From assembly GCA_947493955.1 (NCBI GenBank), contig CANLSQ010000001.1:1736001-1800000 (forward strand): DNA of 64,000 bases, read 5' to 3'. Each line of letters opens with the position of its first letter. Within the stretch, counting starts at the first letter, position 1. The stretch comes from an uncultured Sphingomonadaceae bacterium (GTDB lineage Bacteria > Pseudomonadota > Alphaproteobacteria > Sphingomonadales > Sphingomonadaceae). The notes below the pieces were generated by a model. That model did not search any database and was not told where the DNA came from. It saw only the letters and a list, made by a program, of their open reading frames with translations. Shown one piece after another: positions 46,009 to 55,528 of the stretch. Both the position numbers and the translations under genes were made by a program.

Positions 46009-46479
46009 CTATCGCCCATAATAGGGTTCGCAAGCTATACCATCATTGTCGGCATCGAGACGCGAGCGATAGCCTGGCTCGCCGCGTTGGATGGGTGCGA
46101 CACCCGCGGCGCGCGCCGCGGCGCAGTTAGGATAATACGCTATGCGGTCCATCTGAACCAATGCCATCTGAGCATCAACACCGCTATTGGCACCATCAGT
46201 GGGCCAGAAAAATACACTGCAAAAGATAAGCGCGACCAATTGAAACAACCCAATCTTGTGCAGGCTTTTGACGAAAGATTGCTTGCGGGTTTTGTGACGA
46301 AAAAGCTTACTACCAAGATAGGCTCCACCAATTCCGCCAAATAGCGACCATCGGAGCAGTGCCGCTTCACTAACCCGCCAACTGCCCGCTTCGGCCATCA
46401 GCTTGTCCCAGCCAAACAGGACAAACGTCACCGCGTTGACCAGCAGCAAAACTAGGATAAAATTGGTGAGCGTGAGCAT
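46009..46479 (-). CDS. DUF1294 membrane protein with C-terminal Excalibur domain
   Basis: The 156-residue product has an N-terminal DUF1294 region of about 95 residues with three hydrophobic segments and FGWDKLMAEAGSWRVSE. It ends in an Excalibur calcium-binding domain with YYPNCAAARAAG and DADNDGIACE, which has the two cysteines and the DxDxDG loop of that domain. The Excalibur part should face the periplasm. The function of the combination is unknown. Confidence 0.82.
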   Translation of the reverse strand: MLTLTNFILVLLLVNAVTFVLFGWDKLMAEAGSWRVSEAALLRWSLFGGIGGAYLGSKLFRHKTRKQSFVKSLHKIGLFQLVALIFCSVFFWPTDGANSGVDAQMALVQMDRIAYYPNCAAARAAGVAPIQRGEPGYRSRLDADNDGIACEPYYGR

Positions 46480-46590
46480 GTACAGAGAGTATCACGCAGC
46501 CGATTAAAGGTCGGTAAAGCCGGTTTTAGGAGCAGTGTGCTGAATTTCGCAGTTAACTGCAATGCCAACCAACATCAGCCAACAAGTAAT

Positions 46591-47418
46591 TTAATCGCTC
46601 ATTCGTGACTGAATATTAACAAGTTGCTTGATCCGCTTATCATATTTTTCCGGGTTAGTTTTCTGCAATCGACCTAGCAACTCAGTAAGGCCGAAATGCT
46701 CATACTTCCGTTTGAATAAGCTCACCGCTGGCAAAAGTGCGGAGAAAACGAGAGCACTCCAAGAAATTAGAAGAATGATGAAATTCCATCCACCCAATAT
46801 CGTCGAATTAGAATTCCATAGCTCGATGGATACTGAAACCATCAACCAAAACCAAAACGAAATACTTGCAATCAAGGCAGGTATAATCAGGATCAACAAG
46901 AGAGTTAGGCGAATAGGAAATGATCGTTTGGGAAACATAAATTTAGGCCGTCCAACAATCCATATACTATATTGCATGGAGTTGAATGCCGCTGGATAAC
47001 GTAAGATTAGGTGCTGCTGTTCCGCTTGGTTGGAACTTTCAAAATACCCATTAAACAGGCTATCATATCTAACCATTTTGGACTGATGGTAGCTATAAGT
47101 GAATGCCAGAAAACTCGTTGCGAGAAGAGCAGCATGCATCGTAATCTCTTGTTTGGGTTTTATTCCAAAGATTTCTGCTTCCGACAAACCACCCAAATGA
47201 AGCAAAAACAAAATTATAAATGATAAGGTATAGAGATAAAATATTCTATCACGAGATTGCTTCACATACAGCAAGCCATCATAGATCTCACATAGTGGTA
47301 TTGAATTTCTGTCATAAGCTGCATGTTCTAGAGCTAGCCTGTACGACAAGGCTTTTGGTGTGAAGGTAAACTGTTTTATAAAACTATTGTCACGACTGCG
47401 TTTTGTTTCATTGGACAT
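46591..47418 (-). CDS. AT-rich membrane protein of unknown function
   Basis: The 275-residue product starts at the ATG at 47418, with GGAGG 8 bases upstream; the open frame extends to 47445. Hydrophobic helix pairs lie at about 60-110 and 165-230, with basic cytoplasmic ends. Base composition is clearly more AT-rich than the surrounding genes, and codon use favours A/T endings. That suggests recent acquisition. No family or partner gene is recognised. Direction and spacing do not link it to either neighbour. Confidence 0.65.
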   Translation of the reverse strand: MSNETKRSRDNSFIKQFTFTPKALSYRLALEHAAYDRNSIPLCEIYDGLLYVKQSRDRIFYLYTLSFIILFLLHLGGLSEAEIFGIKPKQEITMHAALLATSFLAFTYSYHQSKMVRYDSLFNGYFESSNQAEQQHLILRYPAAFNSMQYSIWIVGRPKFMFPKRSFPIRLTLLLILIIPALIASISFWFWLMVSVSIELWNSNSTILGGWNFIILLISWSALVFSALLPAVSLFKRKYEHFGLTELLGRLQKTNPEKYDKRIKQLVNIQSRMSD

Positions 47419-47466
47419 CAGCAAGCCTCCGTTGCTAGAATCCACAATTCCTTCATTTGAAACATG

Positions 47467-47826
47467 TTAAGGAAGATTGGCGACGTGTATCAATTCTATA
47501 GTGGTCCCGACATCTGATCCATGTGGAGCCAATTCTGCAAGCAACTTAGGACGACCACGACCATCTTCTCCGTCTCGTTTGAATTGACCTGACAGGTGGA
47601 TGACATCGGTGTCTCCAAATATACTAATAATATCTGGATCATGGCGATTGATCGTCACCTCTGAACTCCAAACACCACTGTCAATCGGTTGCAATGACCC
47701 TACATAGAAATAGCCGCTATCTCCTCCAAATATTTTCCCACTTTCTATTACTACCACACCCCCGTTGAGATCCATCTCTGGGTTAGCTGGAGCTAAAAAC
47801 CTTACAACCCAAAGACCCTCAATCAC
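47467..47826 (-). CDS. GrlR-like small protein
   Basis: The 119-residue product starts with GTG at 47826, in the stop of nrdB (GTGA). It matches the GrlR pattern: a beta-barrel beginning MIEGLWVVRF, then GGVVVIESGKIFGGDSGYFYVGS, VTINRHDP and a FGDTDVIHLSG segment. GrlR itself restrains the GrlA activator of a type III secretion system in enteropathogens. Members in other bacteria have no known targets, and no secretion genes of that kind are here. Low GC like the adjacent gene at 46591-47418. Confidence 0.7.
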   Translation of the reverse strand: MIEGLWVVRFLAPANPEMDLNGGVVVIESGKIFGGDSGYFYVGSLQPIDSGVWSSEVTINRHDPDIISIFGDTDVIHLSGQFKRDGEDGRGRPKLLAELAPHGSDVGTTIELIHVANLP

Positions 47827-48881
47827 TCCGCAGCAACCCCCGCCTGCTCAAACATATCTTCACCGTCGTCATCATTATCGGTTTCCTCGATACCGATAAT
47901 CTTGCCGCCTTTGCGCTGGTCGAAGCTATCCCACACTTCGTTCCAGTTGCCGCGGGTTGCGCCTTTGGAATATTCGGTGGCGCGGGTTTCGAAGAAATTG
48001 GCGTGTTCGACACCGTTGAGCAATGGCGCGAGCCATGGCAGCGGGTGGTCTTCGATCATGTAGATCGGGTCAAAGCCCAGTTGGCCCAGACGCCAGTCGG
48101 CAATGTAGCGGATATAGCGCTTAATCTCTTTCGCGGTCATGCCGGTCACCGGACCGTCGCTGAACGCCAGGTCGATAAACGCGTCTTCCAGGCGCACGGT
48201 TTTCTGGCAGCAGTCGATAATGTCTTCCTTGACCGCCTTGGTCAGGCAGTCGCGCTCGTTCACGAACGTGTGGAACATTTTGACAATGCCTTCGCAGTGG
48301 AGCGATTCATCGCGCACCGACCAGGAGACAATCTGCCCCATGCCCTTCATCTTGTTGAAGCGCGGGAAGTTCATCAGCATCGCGAAGCTGGCGAACAGCT
48401 GCAGGCCTTCGGTAAAGCCGCCGAACATGGCCAGCGTCTTGGCAATATCTTCGTCGGTATCGACGCCGAATGTGCCGAGATAGTCATGCTTGTCCTTCAT
48501 CTCCTCATATTCGAGGAACATGGAGTATTCGCTTTCCGGCATGCCGATCGTGTCGAGCAGGTGCGAATAAGCAGCGATGTGGACGGTCTCCATATTGCTG
48601 AACGCCGTGAGCATCATCTTGACTTCGGTAGGTTTAAAGACTCGGCCATATTTGTCGTGATAGCAATCCTGCACCTCGACATCGGCCTGGGTGAAGAAGC
48701 GGAAAATCTGCGTGAGCAAGTTGCGCTCATGGTCGGTCAGCTTCTGCGCCCAGTCGCGGCAATCCTCACCCAATGGCACCTCTTCCGGCATCCAGTGAAT
48801 CTGCTGCTGCCGCTTCCAGAAGTCATAGGCCCATGGATATTCAAAGGGCTTGTAGGTTTTACGTGCTTCCAAAAGTGACAT
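47823..48881 (-). CDS. nrdB: Class Ia ribonucleotide reductase beta subunit (radical-generating)
   Basis: The 352-residue product is the di-iron subunit that makes the tyrosyl radical for dNTP synthesis. Ligands are visible in METVHIAAY (E98, H101) with the radical tyrosine Y105 in the standard +4 position from the histidine. D67 has the right spacing for the first ligand. Later ligands are in FTEGLQ and DESLHCEG. There is no N-terminal ATP-cone. The C-terminus ends in an acidic tail (DNDDDGEDMFEQAGVAAE) that should dock to NrdA. It lies 167 bases downstream of nrdA, behind a terminator-like hairpin. Confidence 0.95.
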   Translation of the reverse strand: MSLLEARKTYKPFEYPWAYDFWKRQQQIHWMPEEVPLGEDCRDWAQKLTDHERNLLTQIFRFFTQADVEVQDCYHDKYGRVFKPTEVKMMLTAFSNMETVHIAAYSHLLDTIGMPESEYSMFLEYEEMKDKHDYLGTFGVDTDEDIAKTLAMFGGFTEGLQLFASFAMLMNFPRFNKMKGMGQIVSWSVRDESLHCEGIVKMFHTFVNERDCLTKAVKEDIIDCCQKTVRLEDAFIDLAFSDGPVTGMTAKEIKRYIRYIADWRLGQLGFDPIYMIEDHPLPWLAPLLNGVEHANFFETRATEYSKGATRGNWNEVWDSFDQRKGGKIIGIEETDNDDDGEDMFEQAGVAAE

Positions 48882-48984
48882 TTTTTCCGTTACTCCGCTT
48901 TCGTACTTTTCATCATATTATCATATGGGTGTACATCATCTGGCCACCATAGGCCGCGCGTCCTTTATGGTCTTGAAGAAAACA

Positions 48985-49017
48985 GCCCCCTCCCTAAAGG
49001 AGCAAACGGGAGGGGGC
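48985..49017 (-). terminator. Intrinsic terminator between nrdA and nrdB
   Basis: A perfect 10-base stem, GCCCCCTCCC with GGGAGGGGGC, encloses a 13-base loop. Read on the minus strand it is followed by TGTTTTC. It lies 32 bases after the nrdA stop and about 100 bases before nrdB. It should reduce or uncouple nrdB transcription unless nrdB has its own promoter. Confidence 0.75.
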
Positions 49018-49048
49018 AGTGGGCAAACTGCCTATTATTGGCGCCTAA

Positions 49049-51127
49049 TCATTGGCAGGCGAGACACTCGTCATAGTCGGTGCTGCCTTGCGTGGTCATC
49101 AGCTCGACCTTTTTCGGATCGAGCGTGTTGTCCGCCTCTACGCCGCCGCCTTTGCTATCGGCCGCATCTTCCTGTCCGGCAAAACCGGCACGCTGGATCG
49201 ATTTCGAACGCAGATAATAGAGCGACTTGATGCCCAGCTCCCATGCGCGGAAGTGCAGCATCAGCAGATCCCATTTGTCGACATCCGCCGGAATGAACAG
49301 GTTCAGCGACTGGGCCTGATCAATATAGGGCGTGCGGTCGGCCGCGAGTTCGAGCAGCCAGCGCTGATCAATCTCGAAGCTGGTCTTGTAAGCATCTTTT
49401 TCCTCGGCACTAAGGAAGTCGAGATGCTGGACGCTGCCGCCCTGCTCAAGGATCGAGTTCCAGACATTGGTGCTGTCCTTCGATTTTTCCTGCAGCAGTT
49501 TTTCGAGATGCGGGTTCTTGACCACGAAGCTGCCGGACAGCGTTTTATGCGTGTAGATATTCGCCGGGATCGGTTCGATACAGGCTGATGCTCCGCCGCA
49601 GATGATCGAGATCGACGCGGTTGGCGCGATTGCCATCTTGCAGGAGAAGCGCTCCATCACGCCCTGATCCGCTGCATCGGGACAAGGTCCGCGTTCCTTG
49701 GCAAGCATCATGCTGGCTTCGGACGCCTTGGCTGAAACATGCTTGAAGATCTTCATATTCCACGATTTTGCCAGCGCGCTTTCAAAGCCGAGGCCGCGGG
49801 CCTGCAAGAAGCTGTGGAAGCCCATGACGCCCAGACCGACACTGCGTTCGCGGCTCGCCGAATATTTGGCGCGCGCCATTTCATCGGGTGCGCGGTCAAT
49901 ATAATCCTGAAGGACATTGTCGAGGAAGCGCATCACGTCCTCGATAAAGTCCTTGTCGACTGACCATTCGTCCCACTTTTCAAGGTTGAGTGAAGACAGG
50001 CAACACACTGCCGTCCTGTCCTCACCCAAATGATCACGACCCGTCGGCAGTGTAATTTCGGAACACAGATTGGACGTGGACACTTTCAGGCCCAGATCGC
50101 GGTGATGTTTTGGCATCATCCGGTTCACTGTGTCGTTGAAGATAATATAAGGCTCACCCGTGGCAAGACGCGTCTCGACCAGTTTCTGGAACAGCGAGCG
50201 CGCATCAACTGTGCCGCGCACTTCACCGGTCTTGGGTGATTTCAGATCCATCTCGGCACCATCACGCACCGCTTCCATGAACTCGTCGGTCAGCAATACG
50301 CCGTGATGCAGGTTGAGAGCTTTTCGGTTAAAGTCACCGGAAGGCTTTCTGATTTCAAGAAATTCTTCGATTTCCGGATGGTCGATATCGAGATAGCAAG
50401 CCGCCGAACCGCGCCGCAGGGAGCCCTGCGAAATGGCCAGTGTCAAACTGTCCATCACCCGCACGAATGGGATGATGCCTGATGTCTTGCCGTTCAGGCC
50501 AACTGGCTCACCAATGCCGCGGACACTGCCCCAATAGGTGCCAATGCCGCCGCCCTTTGAGGCGAGCCAGACATTCTCGTTCCAGGTGTTGACGATCCCG
50601 CCGAGACTGTCGTCAACGCTGTTGAGATAGCAAGAGATCGGCAAGCCGCGACCGGTGCCGCCATTGGACAGCACAGGGGTTGCCGGCATGAACCAGAGCT
50701 TGGAAATATAATCATAAAGCCGCTGGGCATGATCCTGATCATCCGCATAGGCATCGGCCACGCGAGAGAAGAGGTCCTGGAAACTCTCGTCCGGAAGCAG
50801 GTAACGGTCTTTCAGCGTCTCTTTGCCAAAGTCGGTCAGCAAATCATCGCGCGCGTCATCCTGCACGATTTTGAACCGGCGTTTTTCGACGCTATGGCTG
50901 TCCCGTTCAGCCTTCAGTTCTTTCTCGTCATTTTTCTTTGTCGCCGCCGCTTCGGCTTCTGCCTTTTTGCTGACTTCCGGCTCTTTCACCGGTGCTTTTT
51001 TGGTTGCGTTTTCTGCCTGGTCTTCGGATTTGTCTTTTGGCGTGTCTAAAATCTCGGCGCCCATGTCACTCTCACTCATATCTCTACCACTATTCCCGGC
51101 ATCTTCCCGGTTATCTCTAAAATCCAT
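49049..51127 (-). CDS. nrdA: Class Ia ribonucleotide reductase alpha subunit, lacking the ATP-cone
   Basis: The 692-residue catalytic subunit reduces ribonucleotides. Active-site residues are visible: cysteine in PISCYLNS, NLCSE (Asn, thiyl-radical Cys and Glu), the second cysteine in VCCLSSL, the YY pair in SLYYLRSKS and the redox tail CLAC near the C-terminus. I chose the ATG at 51127, with AAGGGGG about 6 bases upstream; the open frame reaches TTG 51238. The first 85 residues are Lys/Glu/Ala-rich and disordered, and the usual ATP-cone is absent. The family is certain, the exact start is not. Confidence 0.93.
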   Translation of the reverse strand: MDFRDNREDAGNSGRDMSESDMGAEILDTPKDKSEDQAENATKKAPVKEPEVSKKAEAEAAATKKNDEKELKAERDSHSVEKRRFKIVQDDARDDLLTDFGKETLKDRYLLPDESFQDLFSRVADAYADDQDHAQRLYDYISKLWFMPATPVLSNGGTGRGLPISCYLNSVDDSLGGIVNTWNENVWLASKGGGIGTYWGSVRGIGEPVGLNGKTSGIIPFVRVMDSLTLAISQGSLRRGSAACYLDIDHPEIEEFLEIRKPSGDFNRKALNLHHGVLLTDEFMEAVRDGAEMDLKSPKTGEVRGTVDARSLFQKLVETRLATGEPYIIFNDTVNRMMPKHHRDLGLKVSTSNLCSEITLPTGRDHLGEDRTAVCCLSSLNLEKWDEWSVDKDFIEDVMRFLDNVLQDYIDRAPDEMARAKYSASRERSVGLGVMGFHSFLQARGLGFESALAKSWNMKIFKHVSAKASEASMMLAKERGPCPDAADQGVMERFSCKMAIAPTASISIICGGASACIEPIPANIYTHKTLSGSFVVKNPHLEKLLQEKSKDSTNVWNSILEQGGSVQHLDFLSAEEKDAYKTSFEIDQRWLLELAADRTPYIDQAQSLNLFIPADVDKWDLLMLHFRAWELGIKSLYYLRSKSIQRAGFAGQEDAADSKGGGVEADNTLDPKKVELMTTQGSTDYDECLACQ

Positions 51128-51374
51128 CAAAGCCCCCTTAATCAAACTACCAAACCAATCGTTTCGCCAGCCCTTTGGCCAGCCTTCTGGTGGGTTTAAT
51201 ACCGGGCCATTTGTTCTTGCAATGTTCGACTCGGACAATCTCTTGCGGCCGAGCCGTTTAACATAACATTTTTACAGCCTGGGCGGGCATTTATTTTTGC
51301 CCAAAAACCCGAATAAATCGCTTGCGATTCAGGCCAAAGGGAGCCATCCACCGAGTCGGCGTTACTGGCGAGTA
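51128..51374 (-). other. Leader of nrdA, no gene
   Basis: About 250 bases lie between the proposed nrdA start and the candidate NrdR boxes. A hairpin GGGCA/TGCCC is at 51285-51302. An AATCGC/GCGATT dyad lies at about 51316-51330. No known riboswitch pattern was recognised. An in-frame TTG at 51238 would shorten the leader by 111 bases. Confidence 0.4.
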
Positions 51375-51422
51375 ATACTATACGTTGGTGTGCCCCCTTG
51401 GCTTAACCACAACCTATAGTGG
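51375..51422 (-). promoter_or_regulatory. Two candidate NrdR boxes upstream of nrdA
   Basis: ATACTATACGTTGGTG (51375-51390) and CCACAACCTATAGTGG (51407-51422) match about 10 and 12 of 16 positions of the NrdR consensus as I remember it. They are 32 bases apart, about three helical turns, the spacing typical of NrdR box pairs. NrdR represses ribonucleotide reductase genes when dATP is high. Confidence 0.6.
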
Positions 51423-51588
51423 CTGAATCAGAATTATATGCAAGAGGGTAAATGACATTTTAACGACTCTGTTCGTCGTATAAATGAATCGCTTCGTCGA
51501 CGGCCGATTCATGCTGCAGCGCAGCGACGCGTGGACCTTCTAAGCCTTGACCGGAACGCAATAGGCTGGGTCAAATTTTACAAAAAAA

Positions 51589-51645
51589 ATATCCACAGTT
51601 CATGCACAGGTGTGAATGACTCATTTGTGACACCAGATATGGTGT
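51589..51645. promoter_or_regulatory. DnaA-box-like pair and a third NrdR-like palindrome
   Basis: ATATCCACA (51589-51597) and TCATGCACA (51600-51608) match 8 and 7 of 9 bases of TTATCCACA and lie one helical turn apart, next to an A/T-rich run. ACACCAGATATGGTGT (51630-51645) matches about 13 of 16 positions of the NrdR consensus but has no partner at 31-32 bases. It could equally be a hairpin at the end of the epimerase transcript. Between 51423 and 51588 I see only a GAATCG/CGATTC hairpin (51486-51510). Confidence 0.35.
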
Positions 51646-51709
51646 TTGAATGATTCAGCGGACGGAAATTTTATTTCAAAGCTTCCGATTTTGAATCGTA
51701 CAGCCTCTG

Positions 51710-52666
51710 TTACAAAGCGGCCAATCCTTCCGCTCGGGTCGTGACGGGATGATAGCCGAGATCGGCCTGCGCCTTTGACCCATCCAATGTACAATCCCGC
51801 GACATGACCATTGCTGCATGAGCGGTCAATGGTGGGTCGCTTTTCAAACCCAATAGCCGCCATATTTTTTCCGACGCGCCTCCGATAAAGTCAGCCATGC
51901 CCGATGAAATGGACTTGTCCGCCAATGTCAGCTGTCTTGCCTGCGCCATCCCCCCGATCATATCTTTCATGGCGATCGTTCCGTCATCCAGTATGAAATA
52001 GGCCTCTCCGCCCCTGCCATTGGTGAGAGCGAGATTTATGGCATGAACCAGATTGTCGATATGCGTGGTTGATGTCATTGCCTTGCCATCATTGATCCAC
52101 ATCCACTTGCCGCTCCTAGCCATGGCTTCGACCATGGGAAGCAAAGTCGTGTCACCCGGACCCCAGATGAAACGCGGCCGCAAAACAATTGTTTCAAACG
52201 TGCCGTCGAGATTGGCATCCCGAACGCGCTGCTCTGCCTGCGCCTTGGTCGCGCAATAGGGATAAGGCGAATCCGGCGCCAGCGGAACCGTCTCATCAGC
52301 CTCGCGTACATGCTGGCCATGACAGATACCCGCCTCTGTCCCGATATGGATGAACCGCTGCACACCAGCCGCTTGCGCCGCATCCAGCATCGCCTGCGTT
52401 CCGAGCACATTATATTTATGCCATGCATCCTTTGGGCCCCATGCTTCGACAAAGGCGGCGCTGTGCAGAACAATCTCGGCATCACCAATATGTTCGGCGG
52501 TGATCGTTTCCAGATCGCAGCGCACCGGCTCAGCTCCCAGGTCGCGGATCACTGCATCTGATGCCTCGCTGCGTGACATGGCGGTGACCCGATGCCCGGC
52601 CTCAACAAATGCCTTGGTGGCCGCCCCGCCGACAAAACCGGATGCGCCGGTAATAAAGATACGCAT
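51710..52666 (-). CDS. NAD(P)-dependent epimerase/dehydratase-family (extended SDR) protein
   Basis: The 318-residue extended SDR has the cofactor motif FITGASGFVGG at the N-terminus, a central acidic/Ser region (HIGTEA) and catalytic YCATK. RPRFIWGPGD is shared with the 3-beta-hydroxysteroid dehydrogenase and dihydroflavonol reductase-like branch. Substrates range from nucleotide sugars to sterols and cannot be fixed from sequence. It is divergent from mreB and transcribed towards nrdA. Confidence 0.87.
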   Translation of the reverse strand: MRIFITGASGFVGGAATKAFVEAGHRVTAMSRSEASDAVIRDLGAEPVRCDLETITAEHIGDAEIVLHSAAFVEAWGPKDAWHKYNVLGTQAMLDAAQAAGVQRFIHIGTEAGICHGQHVREADETVPLAPDSPYPYCATKAQAEQRVRDANLDGTFETIVLRPRFIWGPGDTTLLPMVEAMARSGKWMWINDGKAMTSTTHIDNLVHAINLALTNGRGGEAYFILDDGTIAMKDMIGGMAQARQLTLADKSISSGMADFIGGASEKIWRLLGLKSDPPLTAHAAMVMSRDCTLDGSKAQADLGYHPVTTRAEGLAAL

Positions 52667-52811
52667 ATGCCTTCTCCCACATCATTATGCCGCTCGCTTT
52701 TGATGCGAACCAGTCTCACCCATTAGCAGATGGCCAGGAACAAACCTATTTTCAGCACAGCTCAACTAGACAGCATAGGTTCATTCGTACCAAGTCACTA
52801 TCCGTCCATAA

Positions 52812-53897
<1,086 letters not shown>

Positions 53898-54000
53898 AGA
53901 CATAAGGCAACATACTCGTAACACATCAAAACTTGCCGACTTTCAACATATCCGCCAAAAGGCATCCGGATCGCATCTTTAGACCAATTCCGGAGCCCTG

Positions 54001-55524
54001 ATGACCGTTACGATAAAAACCGCCGACCTGATTGAAAGCGTAGCCGACGCGCTGCAGTTCATCTCTTACTACCACCCGATGGATTATATCCGGGCGCTGG
54101 GTGAGGCCTATGAAGCGGAGAAATCACCGGCGGCCAAAGACGCGATTGCGCAGATTCTCACAAATTCACGCATGTGTGCCGAGGGTCATAGGCCGATTTG
54201 TCAGGATACCGGCATTGTAAACGTCTTCGTCAAATGGGGCATGGACTGCCGTCTCGACGAGACATCGCAATCGATGCAGGAAATTGTCGATGAAGGTGTG
54301 CGCAAGGCCTATCTCCATCCGGAAAACAAGCTGCGCGCTTCAATCCTGACCGACCCCGCTTTCACGCGGCGCAATACCAAGGATAATACGCCGTCCGTGC
54401 TCCATGTAGAAATGGTGCCCGGCGACAAGGTTAGTGTCGATGTCGCTGCCAAAGGTGGCGGATCCGAAAATAAATCCAAATTCAAGATGATGAACCCGAG
54501 CGACAATATCGTCGACTGGGTTCTCGAAATGGTGCCGCAAATGGGCGCGGGCTGGTGCCCACCGGGCATGCTCGGCATCGGCATCGGCGGGACGGCAGAG
54601 CGCGCAGTGCTGCTCGCTAAACAATCACTGATGGACCCGATTGACATGGGACAGCTGAAAGAACGCGGCCCGCGCAATGACATCGAAGAACTGCGCATCA
54701 CGATATTCGACAAGGTCAATGCGCTGGGCATCGGTGCGCAAGGCCTGGGCGGACTGTCCACGATCCTCGACGTAAAAATCAACGACTGGCCCTGCCATGC
54801 GGCGGGCAAGCCGGTAGCAATGATTCCGAATTGTGCGGCGACCCGCCACGCGCATTTTACATTGGACGGCAGTGGCCCCGCCTATCTCGAAGCACCCAAG
54901 CTGGATGAATGGCCGGACGTGAACTGGGCGCCGTCGTCTGAAGCGAAGCGGGTTCATCTCGATCAGCTCGACGAAGCGGAAGTGGCCAGCTGGAACCATG
55001 GCGACCGCCTGCTGCTCAACGGCAAGATGCTAACCGGCCGCGATGCCGCCCACAAACGGATCAAGGATATGCTCGACAAGGGCGAAGAGCTGCCGGTCGA
55101 ATTTAAAGGCCGCGTTATCTATTATGTCGGCCCGGTTGATCCGGTCGGCGAAGAAGTGGTCGGCCCCGCTGGCCCCACCACCGCCACGCGGATGGACAAG
55201 TTTACCGACATGATGCTGGAACAGGGCCTGCTCGCGATGGTCGGCAAGGCCGAGCGCGGACTTGATACCGTCGGCTCAATCAAGAAACATAAAAGCGCCT
55301 ATCTGATGGCCGTGGGCGGTAGCGCCTATCTCGTCAGCCGAGCGATCAAGGGATCAAAAGTCGTCGGCTTTGAAGACCTTGGCATGGAAGCAATCTACGA
55401 GTTTGAAGTGCAGGATATGCCGGTAACCGTGGCCGTTGATGCTGAAGGTCAAAGCGTCCACCATCTCGCGCCTTTGGTCTGGCAGGAGAAGATCAAGAAA
55501 GAGGGATTGTTGGAGAGCGCCTGA
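54001..55524 (+). CDS. Class I (Fe-S) fumarate hydratase
   Basis: The 507-residue product is a single-chain class I fumarase that interconverts fumarate and malate in the TCA cycle. Three iron-sulphur ligands have the expected spacing: C67 in ICQDTG, C186 in GWCPPG and C278 in NCAATR. The C-terminal beta domain carries VGPVDPVGEEVVGPAGPTTATRMD. The class is oxygen-sensitive, unlike FumC. The start at ATG 54001 follows GGAG by about 5 bases. The stop is 4 bases before the next small gene. Confidence 0.95.
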   Translation: MTVTIKTADLIESVADALQFISYYHPMDYIRALGEAYEAEKSPAAKDAIAQILTNSRMCAEGHRPICQDTGIVNVFVKWGMDCRLDETSQSMQEIVDEGVRKAYLHPENKLRASILTDPAFTRRNTKDNTPSVLHVEMVPGDKVSVDVAAKGGGSENKSKFKMMNPSDNIVDWVLEMVPQMGAGWCPPGMLGIGIGGTAERAVLLAKQSLMDPIDMGQLKERGPRNDIEELRITIFDKVNALGIGAQGLGGLSTILDVKINDWPCHAAGKPVAMIPNCAATRHAHFTLDGSGPAYLEAPKLDEWPDVNWAPSSEAKRVHLDQLDEAEVASWNHGDRLLLNGKMLTGRDAAHKRIKDMLDKGEELPVEFKGRVIYYVGPVDPVGEEVVGPAGPTTATRMDKFTDMMLEQGLLAMVGKAERGLDTVGSIKKHKSAYLMAVGGSAYLVSRAIKGSKVVGFEDLGMEAIYEFEVQDMPVTVAVDAEGQSVHHLAPLVWQEKIKKEGLLESA

Positions 55525-55528
55525 ACAT

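Noticed and set aside
47011-47223. Plus-strand frames in the AT-rich region at 46600-47230
   Set aside because: They lack start signals and oppose a better-supported minus-strand membrane protein gene.
48890-48950. NrdR box directly in front of nrdB
   Set aside because: An ACACCCATAT stretch is reminiscent but has a one-base offset and no second half, so I do not call it.
51240-51374. Cobalamin riboswitch in the nrdA leader
   Set aside because: Some ribonucleotide reductase genes are B12-controlled, but the conserved GCCACTG box and the expected junctions are not seen here.
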